From Clostridiales bacterium (GTDB lineage: Bacteria; Bacillota; Clostridia; Christensenellales; Aristaeellaceae), in contig SFHK01000099.1 of assembly GCA_004556395.1 (NCBI GenBank), positions 1 to 5,158 of the forward strand: a stretch of DNA of 5,158 nt. The letters run 5' to 3'. The notes below the pieces were generated by a model that was not told the DNA's origin, ran no database searches, and saw only the letters and a program-made list of their open reading frames with translations. Position 1 is the stretch's first letter, and the number at the start of each line of letters is the position of its first letter. Made by a program: the position numbers and the translations under genes. This document shows, one piece after another, positions 1-5,107 of the stretch.

Positions 1-387
1 GGCCTGTCCGAGGGCGAGCGCGGGCGCGGCCACGTCGGCCATGGTCAGGAAGGGAATGTGCTTTGCGCGCGTGAAAATCCAGCCCGCGAGCACGCCGCCC
101 AGCACGCCGCCGTAGATGGCCATGCCGCCGCCGCGGATGTCGAAAATTTCCAGCGGGTTATCGCGGAATGCGCTCCACTCGAAGGCGACATAATAGGCGC
201 GGGCGCAGACGATGGCGAAGGGCACGATCCACAGCGCCAGCGAAAGGGACGTATCCGGCGCAAGGCCGTAGCGCTTTTCGCGGCGGCTCATCAGCAGGAT
301 GGCCAGCAGCACGCCCATGGCGATCAGTACGCCGTACCAGTGGATGGAAAAACCGAAGACGATCAATGCCGTGCGCGTGATTTTCAT
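1..387 (-). CDS. lgt: Prolipoprotein diacylglyceryl transferase, N-terminal part (runs off left edge)
   Basis: Integral membrane enzyme that transfers diacylglycerol from phosphatidylglycerol to the lipobox cysteine of prelipoproteins, the first step of lipoprotein maturation. Translating the minus strand from ATG at 387 gives 129 codons with no stop; the family is usually about 260-290 residues, so roughly half is outside the window. Diagnostic stretches are FGFSIHWYGVLIAMG (residues 11-25, matching the LHWYG region with the conserved Tyr of E. coli Lgt), CARAYYVAFEW (61-71), and IRGGGMAIYGGVLGG (84-98). The last covers the 'GG-x3-HGG' signature, but with Tyr92 where E. coli has essential His103; I believe Tyr occurs here in other Firmicutes, so activity is not excluded. 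Hydrophobic segments lie near 18-33, 48-62 and 90-104. GGAGG at 400-404 lies 12 nt upstream of the ATG, a slightly long spacing, but no better start is in frame. Divergent from the division operon. Confidence 0.95.
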   Translation of the reverse strand, partial: MKITRTALIVFGFSIHWYGVLIAMGVLLAILLMSRREKRYGLAPDTSLSLALWIVPFAIVCARAYYVAFEWSAFRDNPLEIFDIRGGGMAIYGGVLGGVLAGWIFTRAKHIPFLTMADVAAPALALGQA

Positions 388-422
388 GATGAAACCAGAC
401 CTCCGAAGCGCTTTCTCGTTAA

Positions 423-452
423 ATTATAGGCGAAAACCGGGGAAAATGTCAA
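423..452 (-). promoter_or_regulatory. Consensus sigma-A type promoter for lgt
   Basis: On the minus strand there is a perfect TTGACA box (plus positions 447-452), an 18-bp spacer and a perfect TATAAT box (423-428). Transcription would start near 415-416, about 28 nt before the lgt ATG. Box match and placement are seen directly; use by the housekeeping sigma factor is inferred. Confidence 0.85.
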
Positions 453-470
453 TCGGTTCCCGAAGGAAGG

Positions 471-499
471 TTGCAATTACAGCGGCTTTCGTATATAAT
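471..499 (+). promoter_or_regulatory. Promoter for the HlyD-like / yggS / sepF / yggT operon
   Basis: TTGCAA (471-476), a 17-bp spacer and TATAAT (494-499) form a near-consensus promoter reading rightward. The predicted transcription start is near 506, after the upstream in-frame ATG at 502. That supports ATG 559 as the true start of the first gene and gives a leader of about 53 nt. Its -35 box is only 18 bp from the -35 box of the divergent lgt promoter. Confidence 0.8.
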
Positions 500-558
500 T
501 CATGGATGCTGACTTATTATGCCCACGGCGGGCTGTCGCATGCGGCGGGAGGATTGAA

Positions 559-1737
559 ATGGCCAGAAAGCGCGTAACCGGACGGTTTTATGTATTTCTG
601 ATGCTGGTGGCGGCACTCGTGCTGTTTCTGTTCCGCGATTCCATTTTCGGCGCCAGCGAGGTCGTCAACGTGCTGGACGGCGCGGCCTCGGACGTGCGCA
701 GCGCGCAGGCGGTCATCATTCGCGACGAGCTGCCCGCGACGGAGACGCAGGTTACGCGCGTGGAGTACGTGGCGGATGAGCACACGCTGGTGAAGAAGAA
801 CGACATCGTCGCCTATGTGTACTCGCTGGAATACAGCGAAAAAAAGCTGCAGGAGCTCAACCGCACGCGCAAGAACATTCAGGAGTATCACAAGGTCGTG
901 CTGGGCAAGGAGCTGGATTCCCAGCTGGAGGTATACGACCTGAACGTGAAGCAGAAGGCGCTGGAGCTGAAAAGTCTGGTGCTGCGCACGACGCACGGCA
1001 ACCTTCTGAAGCTGATCGATCAGCTGACGGACGCGATGGAGCAGCGCCGGCAGTACATGAGCGCCAACATGCGCTCCGACGCGAAGCTGATTAAATACTA
1101 CGACGACGAAACGCAGAAGCTGAACAGCATCGAGTCCTGGCGCACGGCGCGCACCGCCGACCGGGACGGCGTGGTGAGCTTCTACATGGACGGCTACGAG
1201 TCCGCGCTGTCGGTCGACCGGCTGGAGGAGCTGTCGGTCGCAGACATGCGCGCGGTGCTGGCGGGTGAGTCGCTGGACGGCTCGGCCAGCCGCACGGTCA
1301 CGCCCATCTACCGCATTGTGGATCAGAACAAATGGTATCTGTCCGTGCTGTCTGCGGACGGCTCGTGGAATCCCGTCATCGGCACGCTGTACAACTTCCA
1401 GCTGGAGGGCTATGAGGATCTGGTATACTCGGGCACGGTGATTCGCGTGCAGAAAACCGGCTCCACCGTCATGGCGCAGCTGGAGGTGACCGACCCCATC
1501 GGGCCGCTGATCTATCAGCGCGCCGGAAACGTGGTGCTGGGCACGAACCTGTCCGGCCTGCTGGTGCCGTCGCGCGCCGTTTCGCAGATGAACGGCCAGA
1601 GCGGCGTGTGGCTGTACGACGTGCCCGGCGGAACCTTCGTGCCGGTGGACGTTTTGAACAACGATGGAAAGAACGCGCTGATCCTGCCCCTGGTCGAGGG
1701 CGTTATAGGCGCCGGCTCGCGCGTTTTGATCAAATGA
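559..1737 (+). CDS. HlyD-like membrane-anchored adaptor protein, function unknown
   Basis: Predicted 392-residue protein with a basic N terminus (MARKR) and one membrane segment at about residues 10-25, followed by a long extracytoplasmic part. It looks like a membrane-fusion/HlyD-family adaptor. A first half barrel-sandwich (about 49-90, ending VKKNDIVAYVYS) leads into a long charged helical hairpin (about 92-195). The second half barrel-sandwich follows (about 197-215, DGVVSFYMDG), then a beta-barrel region (about 250-310) and a C-terminal beta-rich part (about 330-392, GLLVPSRAV). I chose ATG 559 because GGGAGGA at 547-553 is 5 nt upstream, whereas in-frame ATG 502 lies before the predicted transcription start. 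No ABC, MFS or RND transporter gene is adjacent. Similar proteins sit beside yggS and sepF in Clostridia, which hints at a cell-envelope or division role, but the function is unknown. It is first in the operon and overlaps yggS by 4 nt. Confidence 0.82.
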   Translation: MARKRVTGRFYVFLMLVAALVLFLFRDSIFGASEVVNVLDGAASDVRSAQAVIIRDELPATETQVTRVEYVADEHTLVKKNDIVAYVYSLEYSEKKLQELNRTRKNIQEYHKVVLGKELDSQLEVYDLNVKQKALELKSLVLRTTHGNLLKLIDQLTDAMEQRRQYMSANMRSDAKLIKYYDDETQKLNSIESWRTARTADRDGVVSFYMDGYESALSVDRLEELSVADMRAVLAGESLDGSASRTVTPIYRIVDQNKWYLSVLSADGSWNPVIGTLYNFQLEGYEDLVYSGTVIRVQKTGSTVMAQLEVTDPIGPLIYQRAGNVVLGTNLSGLLVPSRAVSQMNGQSGVWLYDVPGGTFVPVDVLNNDGKNALILPLVEGVIGAGSRVLIK

Positions 1738-2396
1738 CGGAAGAAGTTCGGAAGTATCTCGCGCTGCAAAAGCGCCTGAACGCGCGCTCGCCGCTGAAGA
1801 AGGGCGTGCGCGTTCTGCCGGTGACCAAGACGGTGGAGCCGGCGCGCATCCTGCCCCTGAAGGACGCGGGCGCGGCCGAAATCGGCGAAAACCGGGTGCA
1901 GGAGGCGCTGGAAAAGCTGCCGCTATTGAAAGGCGCGTTCGGGATTCGCATCATCGGGCGGCTTCAGACCAACAAGGCGCGGTATGTGGCGCGGTTTGCC
2001 TCGGCGGTGGAATCGCTCGACCGGATTGAGCTGGCCGACGCGCTTCAGCGCGCGCTGGACAGGGAAAACCGCGCGCTGGACGTGCTGATTGAGGTAAACG
2101 CCGGAAACGATCCCGCCAAGGCAGGCGTTGCGCCGGAGGAATTAAAACAATTTTTGCGCGCCGCGTCGGCATACGACCGGCTGCGCGTGCGCGGGCTGAT
2201 GACGGTCGCGCCGATTGCGCCCGATCCGGAGCTGGTGCGTCCATGCTTTCGCCGGATGCGCCGCCTGTTTGAGGATTTCGGCGCGGGCGAATGGGACACG
2301 CTGTCGATGGGCATGTCCGCCGACTGCGACGTGGCGGCCGAGGAGGGCGCCACGCAGGTGCGCGCGGGAAGCGCGATTTTCGGAAAGAGAAACTGA
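1734..2396 (+). CDS. yggS: YggS/YlmE family pyridoxal phosphate-binding homeostasis protein
   Basis: Predicted 220-residue cytoplasmic protein of the PLPBP family. These proteins have an alanine-racemase-like barrel that binds PLP but has no known catalytic activity; they influence vitamin B6 and amino-acid homeostasis. Seen: LPVTKT with the presumed PLP lysine K32, GENRVQE (51-57), IGRLQTNKAR (74-83), VNAGNDPAKAGVAPEE (121-136), GLMTVAP (154-160) and the C-terminal phosphate-binding region (about 190-219) with LSMGMSADCDVA and VRAGSAIFGKR. Length is slightly below the usual 225-235, with a short N terminus. The usual WHxIG motif reads IRIIG, so the conserved His is Arg72. The start is ATG 1734 inside ATGA shared with the stop of the upstream gene; no strong Shine-Dalgarno is visible there, so translational coupling is likely. 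Linkage to sepF and yggT is typical of Gram-positives. Confidence 0.95.
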   Translation: MTEEVRKYLALQKRLNARSPLKKGVRVLPVTKTVEPARILPLKDAGAAEIGENRVQEALEKLPLLKGAFGIRIIGRLQTNKARYVARFASAVESLDRIELADALQRALDRENRALDVLIEVNAGNDPAKAGVAPEELKQFLRAASAYDRLRVRGLMTVAPIAPDPELVRPCFRRMRRLFEDFGAGEWDTLSMGMSADCDVAAEEGATQVRAGSAIFGKRN

Positions 2397-2435
2397 CAAG
2401 CCGCCTGAAGCGCGGGATATTGGGGGATAAACGAA

Positions 2436-3014
2436 ATGGGTCAGGGTCTGAACCGGTTTCTGGAATTTATCGGCCTTGTGGACGACAACACGGCGGACGC
2501 GCGTACAAACGAGCGCCCGCGTTACCGCGAGGAAACCTACGAGGAGCCCCGCTATACGCCGCGCCCGCAGGCGCGGCCGGCATCCGACGCGCGAAGCAAT
2601 CGCTTCGGCGGTTCGCAGGCGCGTTCCTCCGGCGCGCAGCGCGCGCGCACGGACAGCCGTTCGCGCGCAAACGCGGCCTATTCCGACGCGGGCGATGGCT
2701 ATGAGGGCGGAAGCTACGGCATGGTTCGCTCGCAGCGCGGCGGCAAGATGAAGCCGAACCCGACGACGATCGTATACTATCTGCATTCGCTTTCGGAGTG
2801 CTCCGGCGTGATTGAAGACCTGATCGGCGGCAACTCCGTGCTTCTGAACCTGGAGGAAACCGACATGCAGCTGATGCAGCGCGTGGTGGACACGCTGGCG
2901 GGCGCGGCGTTCGCGCTGCACGCCAAGATTCGCAAGGTGTCGGAAAAGATGTACCTGATTGCGCCGGAAAACGTGGAAGTGAACATGACTTCCAGCGTCA
3001 GCCGGCACTACTGA
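2436..3014 (+). CDS. sepF: Cell division protein SepF (YlmF)
   Basis: Predicted 192-residue protein. SepF binds the C terminus of FtsZ, forms rings that align FtsZ filaments at the septum, and attaches to the membrane by an N-terminal amphipathic helix. Seen: a short amphipathic N terminus (GLNRFLEFIGLV, about 4-15), a long disordered linker (about 20-103), and the globular SepF/DUF552 domain (about 105-183). The domain includes VLLNLEETD (135-143), RVVDTLAGAAFAL (149-161) and KMYLIAPENVEV (171-182). At 192 aa it is longer than B. subtilis SepF (about 150); the extra length is the linker, which carries 16 Arg and no Lys between residues 21 and 103. ATG 2436 is preceded by GGGGGA at 2422-2427 with 8-nt spacing. 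It lies 39 bp after yggS and 11 bp before yggT, in one operon. Confidence 0.95.
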   Translation: MGQGLNRFLEFIGLVDDNTADARTNERPRYREETYEEPRYTPRPQARPASDARSNRFGGSQARSSGAQRARTDSRSRANAAYSDAGDGYEGGSYGMVRSQRGGKMKPNPTTIVYYLHSLSECSGVIEDLIGGNSVLLNLEETDMQLMQRVVDTLAGAAFALHAKIRKVSEKMYLIAPENVEVNMTSSVSRHY

Positions 3015-3025
3015 GAGGAGACAAA

Positions 3026-3307
3026 ATGGGAAGCGTTATATCCCGGATGATCGGAAAAGGGCTTTTGTACTTCCTGCGCCTGATCGACGTGGCGCTGCTG
3101 GCGCGCTGCGTGCTGAGCTGGTTCGTTTCGCCGTACAGCCGCGTCATGCAGTTCTTCGTGTCGCTCACGGAGCCGTTCGTCGCGCCGTGCCGCAGGCTTC
3201 TGAATCGCATGACGGGCGGGCGGCCGATGATGTTCGACTTCTCGATGCTCACGGCGATGCTGGTGATCATCGTGCTTCAGCGGCTGGTGGCCGTGATCTT
3301 CTTCTGA
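3026..3307 (+). CDS. yggT: YggT/YlmG family integral membrane protein
   Basis: Predicted 93-residue membrane protein of the YggT family (YlmG in B. subtilis). The biochemical role is not settled; homologues are linked to division genes and, in plastids, to nucleoid and thylakoid organisation. Seen: two hydrophobic segments (about 12-34 and 72-93) joined by the family signature, with ARCVLSWFVSP (26-36) and LTEPFVAPCRRLL (47-59), then DFSMLTAML (71-79). The single-domain length is normal. ATG 3026 has GGAG at 3017-3020 with 5-nt spacing, directly after the sepF stop, so the two are co-transcribed. In B. subtilis the next gene is ylmH; here it is followed by 139 bp of non-coding DNA and then divIVA. 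Confidence 0.93.
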   Translation: MGSVISRMIGKGLLYFLRLIDVALLARCVLSWFVSPYSRVMQFFVSLTEPFVAPCRRLLNRMTGGRPMMFDFSMLTAMLVIIVLQRLVAVIFF

Positions 3308-3446
3308 CGGAAATTTTTGTGAAATGCGCGCCCGCGGCAGGAATCCGCCCGCGCGCGTAGAATGTTTCAGGTAACTGTGCGCGGAACGCTGCGCTTCAAC
3401 ACAATCCGGGCGGCGACGCCGGGCTACCAAGGAAAGGATGAATGGT

Positions 3447-3989
3447 ATGGCGATTACGGTGAATGATATTCGCAACAAGCAGTTCAAAATGGAAGGCCGC
3501 GGCTACAACTGCGACGAGGTGGACGATTTCCTCGACGCGCTCGCCGAGCAGACCGAGAAGCTCATTCGCGAGAACACCGGTCTGAAAAACGAGCTGGCCG
3601 CCGCGAAGGAGCAGGCCGAAGCGGCGAAGGCCGCCGAGAAGACCGCGCTGGAAGCCGTTCACACGCCCGCCGTCCAGCAGGACGCGCCGCCGGCGTTCAA
3701 CGAGCCCAGCTACTTCAAGAACCTTGAAACCACGCTGCGCGAGACGCTGATCAGCGCCCAGCGCATCGCCGACGAGACCATCGACGACGCCCGCAAGAAG
3801 GCGCGCAGGATCGTCGCCGAGGCCGAGGAGCATGTGAACACGCTGCAGGAGCAGTCCGCGCAGAAGATGGCGGAAGCCCGCGCCGATTACGACGCGCTCA
3901 AGAACGCGTCCGAGGAATACCGGCGCAACTTCACCTCTCTGGTGGAGGAGCAGACCCGTCTTCTGAAGGAAAACCCGATTTTCAACTGA
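3447..3989 (+). CDS. divIVA: DivIVA family cell division / pole-organising protein
   Basis: Predicted 180-residue coiled-coil protein. DivIVA proteins assemble at curved membranes (septum and poles) and recruit division-site or pole partners. Seen: the N-terminal domain MAITVNDIRNKQF...RGYNCDEVDDFLDAL (1-32), which aligns with the B. subtilis DivIVA N terminus; a first coiled coil (about 33-70); a Pro/Ala-rich linker (about 71-87); and a second coiled coil (about 90-175). The membrane loop has Gly at position 17, where B. subtilis has the lipid-inserting Phe17, while Arg18 is kept. ATG 3447 is favoured over in-frame ATG 3438 because MAIT aligns with the family's usual first residues, and AAGGA at 3434-3438 lies 8 nt upstream. 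It is probably transcribed separately or by read-through across the 139-bp gap from yggT; no convincing promoter was found. A terminator-like hairpin follows at 4006-4040. Confidence 0.93.
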   Translation: MAITVNDIRNKQFKMEGRGYNCDEVDDFLDALAEQTEKLIRENTGLKNELAAAKEQAEAAKAAEKTALEAVHTPAVQQDAPPAFNEPSYFKNLETTLRETLISAQRIADETIDDARKKARRIVAEAEEHVNTLQEQSAQKMAEARADYDALKNASEEYRRNFTSLVEEQTRLLKENPIFN

Positions 3990-4005
3990 TTCGCGGCGCA
4001 CAAAC

Positions 4006-4040
4006 GGGGCCGTCCTCTGCTTTGGGGGACGGCTCCCTTT
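4006..4040 (+). terminator. Probable intrinsic terminator after divIVA
   Basis: The arms 4006-4015 (GGGGCCGTCC) and 4027-4036 (GGACGGCTCC) form a 10-bp stem with one G-U pair and an 11-nt loop, starting 17 nt after the divIVA stop. The tail after the stem is short (CTTT), so termination may be incomplete. Read-through into the DUF5665-lspA genes is possible. Confidence 0.6.
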
Positions 4041-4051
4041 GCGTAAAAGAC

Positions 4052-4211
4052 GGCACCACCGCGCAATTCGGCGGCGCGTCGGGCGATGTCTTTTCCGCCA
4101 TCTGCGGCGTGCAAATTCCTCGATTTACCTCCAGTAAACCTTCGAAATTTGCACTTGCATCTGACGAAAAATCCATTCGCCAGCCGACCACCTCATTTGC
4201 GCGGCGTTGCC
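4052..4211. repeat. Large imperfect palindromic intergenic element (~160 bp)
   Basis: The ends GGCACCACCGCGCAA (4052-4066) and TTGCGCGGCGTTGCC (4197-4211) are inverted repeats with 13 of 15 positions paired. The same symmetry axis (4131.5) is shared by GTGCAAATT (4109-4117) and AATTTGCAC (4146-4154), a perfect 9-bp pair, and by GGCGA (4082-4086) with TCGCC (4177-4181). Inside, TCGA (4120-4123 and 4142-4145) and TTTAC/GTAAA (4124-4128/4134-4138) continue the stem with small bulges around a CTCCA loop. No protein is encoded. It accounts for most of the 289-bp gene-free stretch 3990-4278. It could be a non-autonomous mobile element (MITE-like), a REP/BIME-like dispersed repeat or a structured RNA; the sequence alone does not decide. 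Confidence 0.7.
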
Positions 4212-4278
4212 TTGGCAGTTTCTCCCGGCCACATGATTCCGCTCGATTCGGAGATACTGGCAACCGGGGGTGACGCGA

Positions 4279-4557
4279 ATGTCCGACGACGGGCTGTTTC
4301 GCAAAATCGAGTATCTGGCGAACACGCTGGAGCGCATGCGGCTGGACGAATACCTCGATTTCGTGTCCGACCGGCGGCGGATGGCGCTGACCGCGTTTCT
4401 GGGCGGCGTGATGCGCGGCGTGGGGTTCATGTTTGGCTTTTCCATCATCGGCGCGGTCGTGGTGACGATTCTGCGCTCGGTGGTGCTGGACAACATTCCG
4501 GGCATCGGAAGCTTTCTTGCGGAGGTAGTCAATGAGATGGAATCGCGTACGCGATAG
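4279..4557 (+). CDS. Small DUF5665-like membrane protein
   Basis: Predicted 92-residue protein of unknown function. Seen: a charged helical N-terminal third (about 6-34, LFRKIEYLANTLERMRLDEYLDFV), one membrane segment (about 45-67, RGVGFMFGFSIIGAVVVTIL), and a short C-terminal part with NIPGIGSFLAEVV (72-84). This pattern of amphipathic helix, RGVGF-type membrane helix and 'IP-IG-F-A-IV' tail fits the DUF5665 family as I know it. ATG 4279 is chosen over in-frame GTG 4270 because GGGGG at 4266-4270 lies 8 nt upstream and overlaps the GTG. It overlaps lspA by 26 nt, and the Shine-Dalgarno of lspA lies inside this gene, so the two are transcribed together. A role in the envelope is suggested only by this context. 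Confidence 0.82.
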   Translation: MSDDGLFRKIEYLANTLERMRLDEYLDFVSDRRRMALTAFLGGVMRGVGFMFGFSIIGAVVVTILRSVVLDNIPGIGSFLAEVVNEMESRTR

Positions 4558-5011
4558 GGTGCTGTGCGCGGCGCTGGCCGCGATTCTGGTGGGCGCGGAC
4601 AGGCTGATCAAGCGCTGGGCGCTGACGCTGGGCGAGGGCGGCGCGAGGGAGGGCCTTGCGCACGTGTTCCGCTTTTCGTTCGCGTGGAACGAGGGCGCAG
4701 CGTTCTCCATGCTGCGCTCGCGGCCGTGGCTGGTGGTCGCCGTGAGCGCGGCGGTGCTGCTTTTCGTGGCGGGCGCGGTGTTTCTGAGCCGCGGGCTTTC
4801 GCTGCGCGTGCGGCTGAGCCTGACGCTGGTGCTGGCCGGAGGGCTGGGCAACCTGATCGACCGGGCGCTGTACGGCGCGGTGATCGACTATATCGAGCTT
4901 ACGTTCATGACCTTCCCGGTGTTCAACTTCGCCGACGTGTGCGTGACCGTGGGCGCGGCGCTGTTCGCGCTGTTTACGCTGCTGCCGGGAAAAAGGGAGG
5001 CGAGGGCATGA
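4532..5011 (+). CDS. lspA: Lipoprotein signal peptidase (signal peptidase II)
   Basis: Predicted 159-residue integral membrane aspartyl protease. It removes the signal peptide of diacylglyceryl-prolipoproteins just before the lipid-modified Cys, acting after Lgt. Seen: ADRLIKRWA with conserved D23 and K27, NEGAAFSML (53-61), and both catalytic aspartates, D110 in GGLGNLIDR and D135 in FNFADVCVTVG. Hydrophobic segments lie at about 11-23, 67-86, 95-107 and 134-151, the four helices expected. Length is normal for the family. ATG 4532 has GGAGG at 4521-4525, 6 nt upstream, inside the preceding gene. The stop shares ATGA with the micro-ORF that follows. lspA beside an rluD-type gene is the common arrangement in Firmicutes. 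Confidence 0.97.
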   Translation: MRWNRVRDRVLCAALAAILVGADRLIKRWALTLGEGGAREGLAHVFRFSFAWNEGAAFSMLRSRPWLVVAVSAAVLLFVAGAVFLSRGLSLRVRLSLTLVLAGGLGNLIDRALYGAVIDYIELTFMTFPVFNFADVCVTVGAALFALFTLLPGKREARA

Positions 5012-5107
5012 TCTTCACCATTGACGCACTTTCTGCCGGCAGGATGAACGCCGCCCGTTCGCGCGGCTTCCTCCGGGAAAAGGAGGCTTTGGCATGATCT
5101 TCACCAT
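4985..5107 (+). repeat. Diverged tandem duplication of the lspA/rluD junction
   Basis: Copy 1 (4985-5021) and copy 2 (5073-5107) match at about 32 of 37 aligned positions with two single-base gaps. Both contain CCGGGAAAA, a Shine-Dalgarno run and the identical 17-mer GGCATGATCTTCACCAT (5005-5021 and 5091-5107), and both end in an ATGA stop/start overlap. The two ATGs are 86 bp apart. Copy 1 joins the lspA end to a short ORF; copy 2 joins that ORF to the real RluD-type start. Confidence 0.8.
5008..5097 (+). CDS. 29-residue hybrid micro-ORF between lspA and rluD
   Basis: A 29-codon reading frame with a good Shine-Dalgarno (GGGAGG, 4995-5000, 7-nt spacing) and ATGA overlaps with both neighbours. 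Its first residues, MIFTIDALSAGR, resemble the start of the next gene (MIFTIDSAHAGER). Its last residues, REKEALA, resemble the end of LspA (GKREARA). It is therefore best read as a by-product of the tandem duplication of the lspA-rluD junction, a decayed duplicate gene start that is still open. It may be translated and may keep the ribosome coupled from lspA to the downstream gene, or may mean nothing. No known peptide family is recognised. Confidence 0.4.
   Translation: MIFTIDALSAGRMNAARSRGFLREKEALA

Noticed and set aside
58..429. Plus-strand 123-codon open frame at the left edge
   Set aside because: It is antisense to lgt, which has clear family motifs on the minus strand; the plus translation has none.
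502..558. Upstream in-frame ATG giving a 19-residue longer HlyD-like protein
   Set aside because: It lies 3 nt after the -10 box and before the likely transcription start, has no Shine-Dalgarno, and would place extra residues before a normal basic membrane-anchor start.
2142..3008. Long minus-strand open frame of 288 codons opposite yggS and sepF
   Set aside because: It is antisense to two well-supported genes, has a His/Arg/Ala-rich low-complexity translation, and shows no recognisable domain. Long antisense frames are expected at this GC content.
3326..3356. GC-rich hairpin after yggT as a terminator
   Set aside because: The stem is only 5 bp plus 4 bp around a 3x3 internal loop and has no T-run after it on the plus strand, so termination is not supported.
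3358..3363. TAGAAT as a -10 box of a divIVA promoter
   Set aside because: No -35-like hexamer lies 16-18 bp upstream, where the sequence is GC-rich hairpin. A divIVA promoter may exist but cannot be placed.
4212..4258. TTGGCA (4212-4217) and GATACT (4253-4258) as a promoter for the DUF5665-lspA genes
   Set aside because: The boxes are 35 bp apart, and GATACT alone would start transcription almost at the Shine-Dalgarno. No convincing pair was found.
3982..4851. Minus-strand open frame of 289 codons across the palindrome, DUF5665 and lspA
   Set aside because: It is a shadow of real plus-strand genes. The translation is Ser/Ala/Pro/Arg-rich without motifs and crosses the palindromic element.
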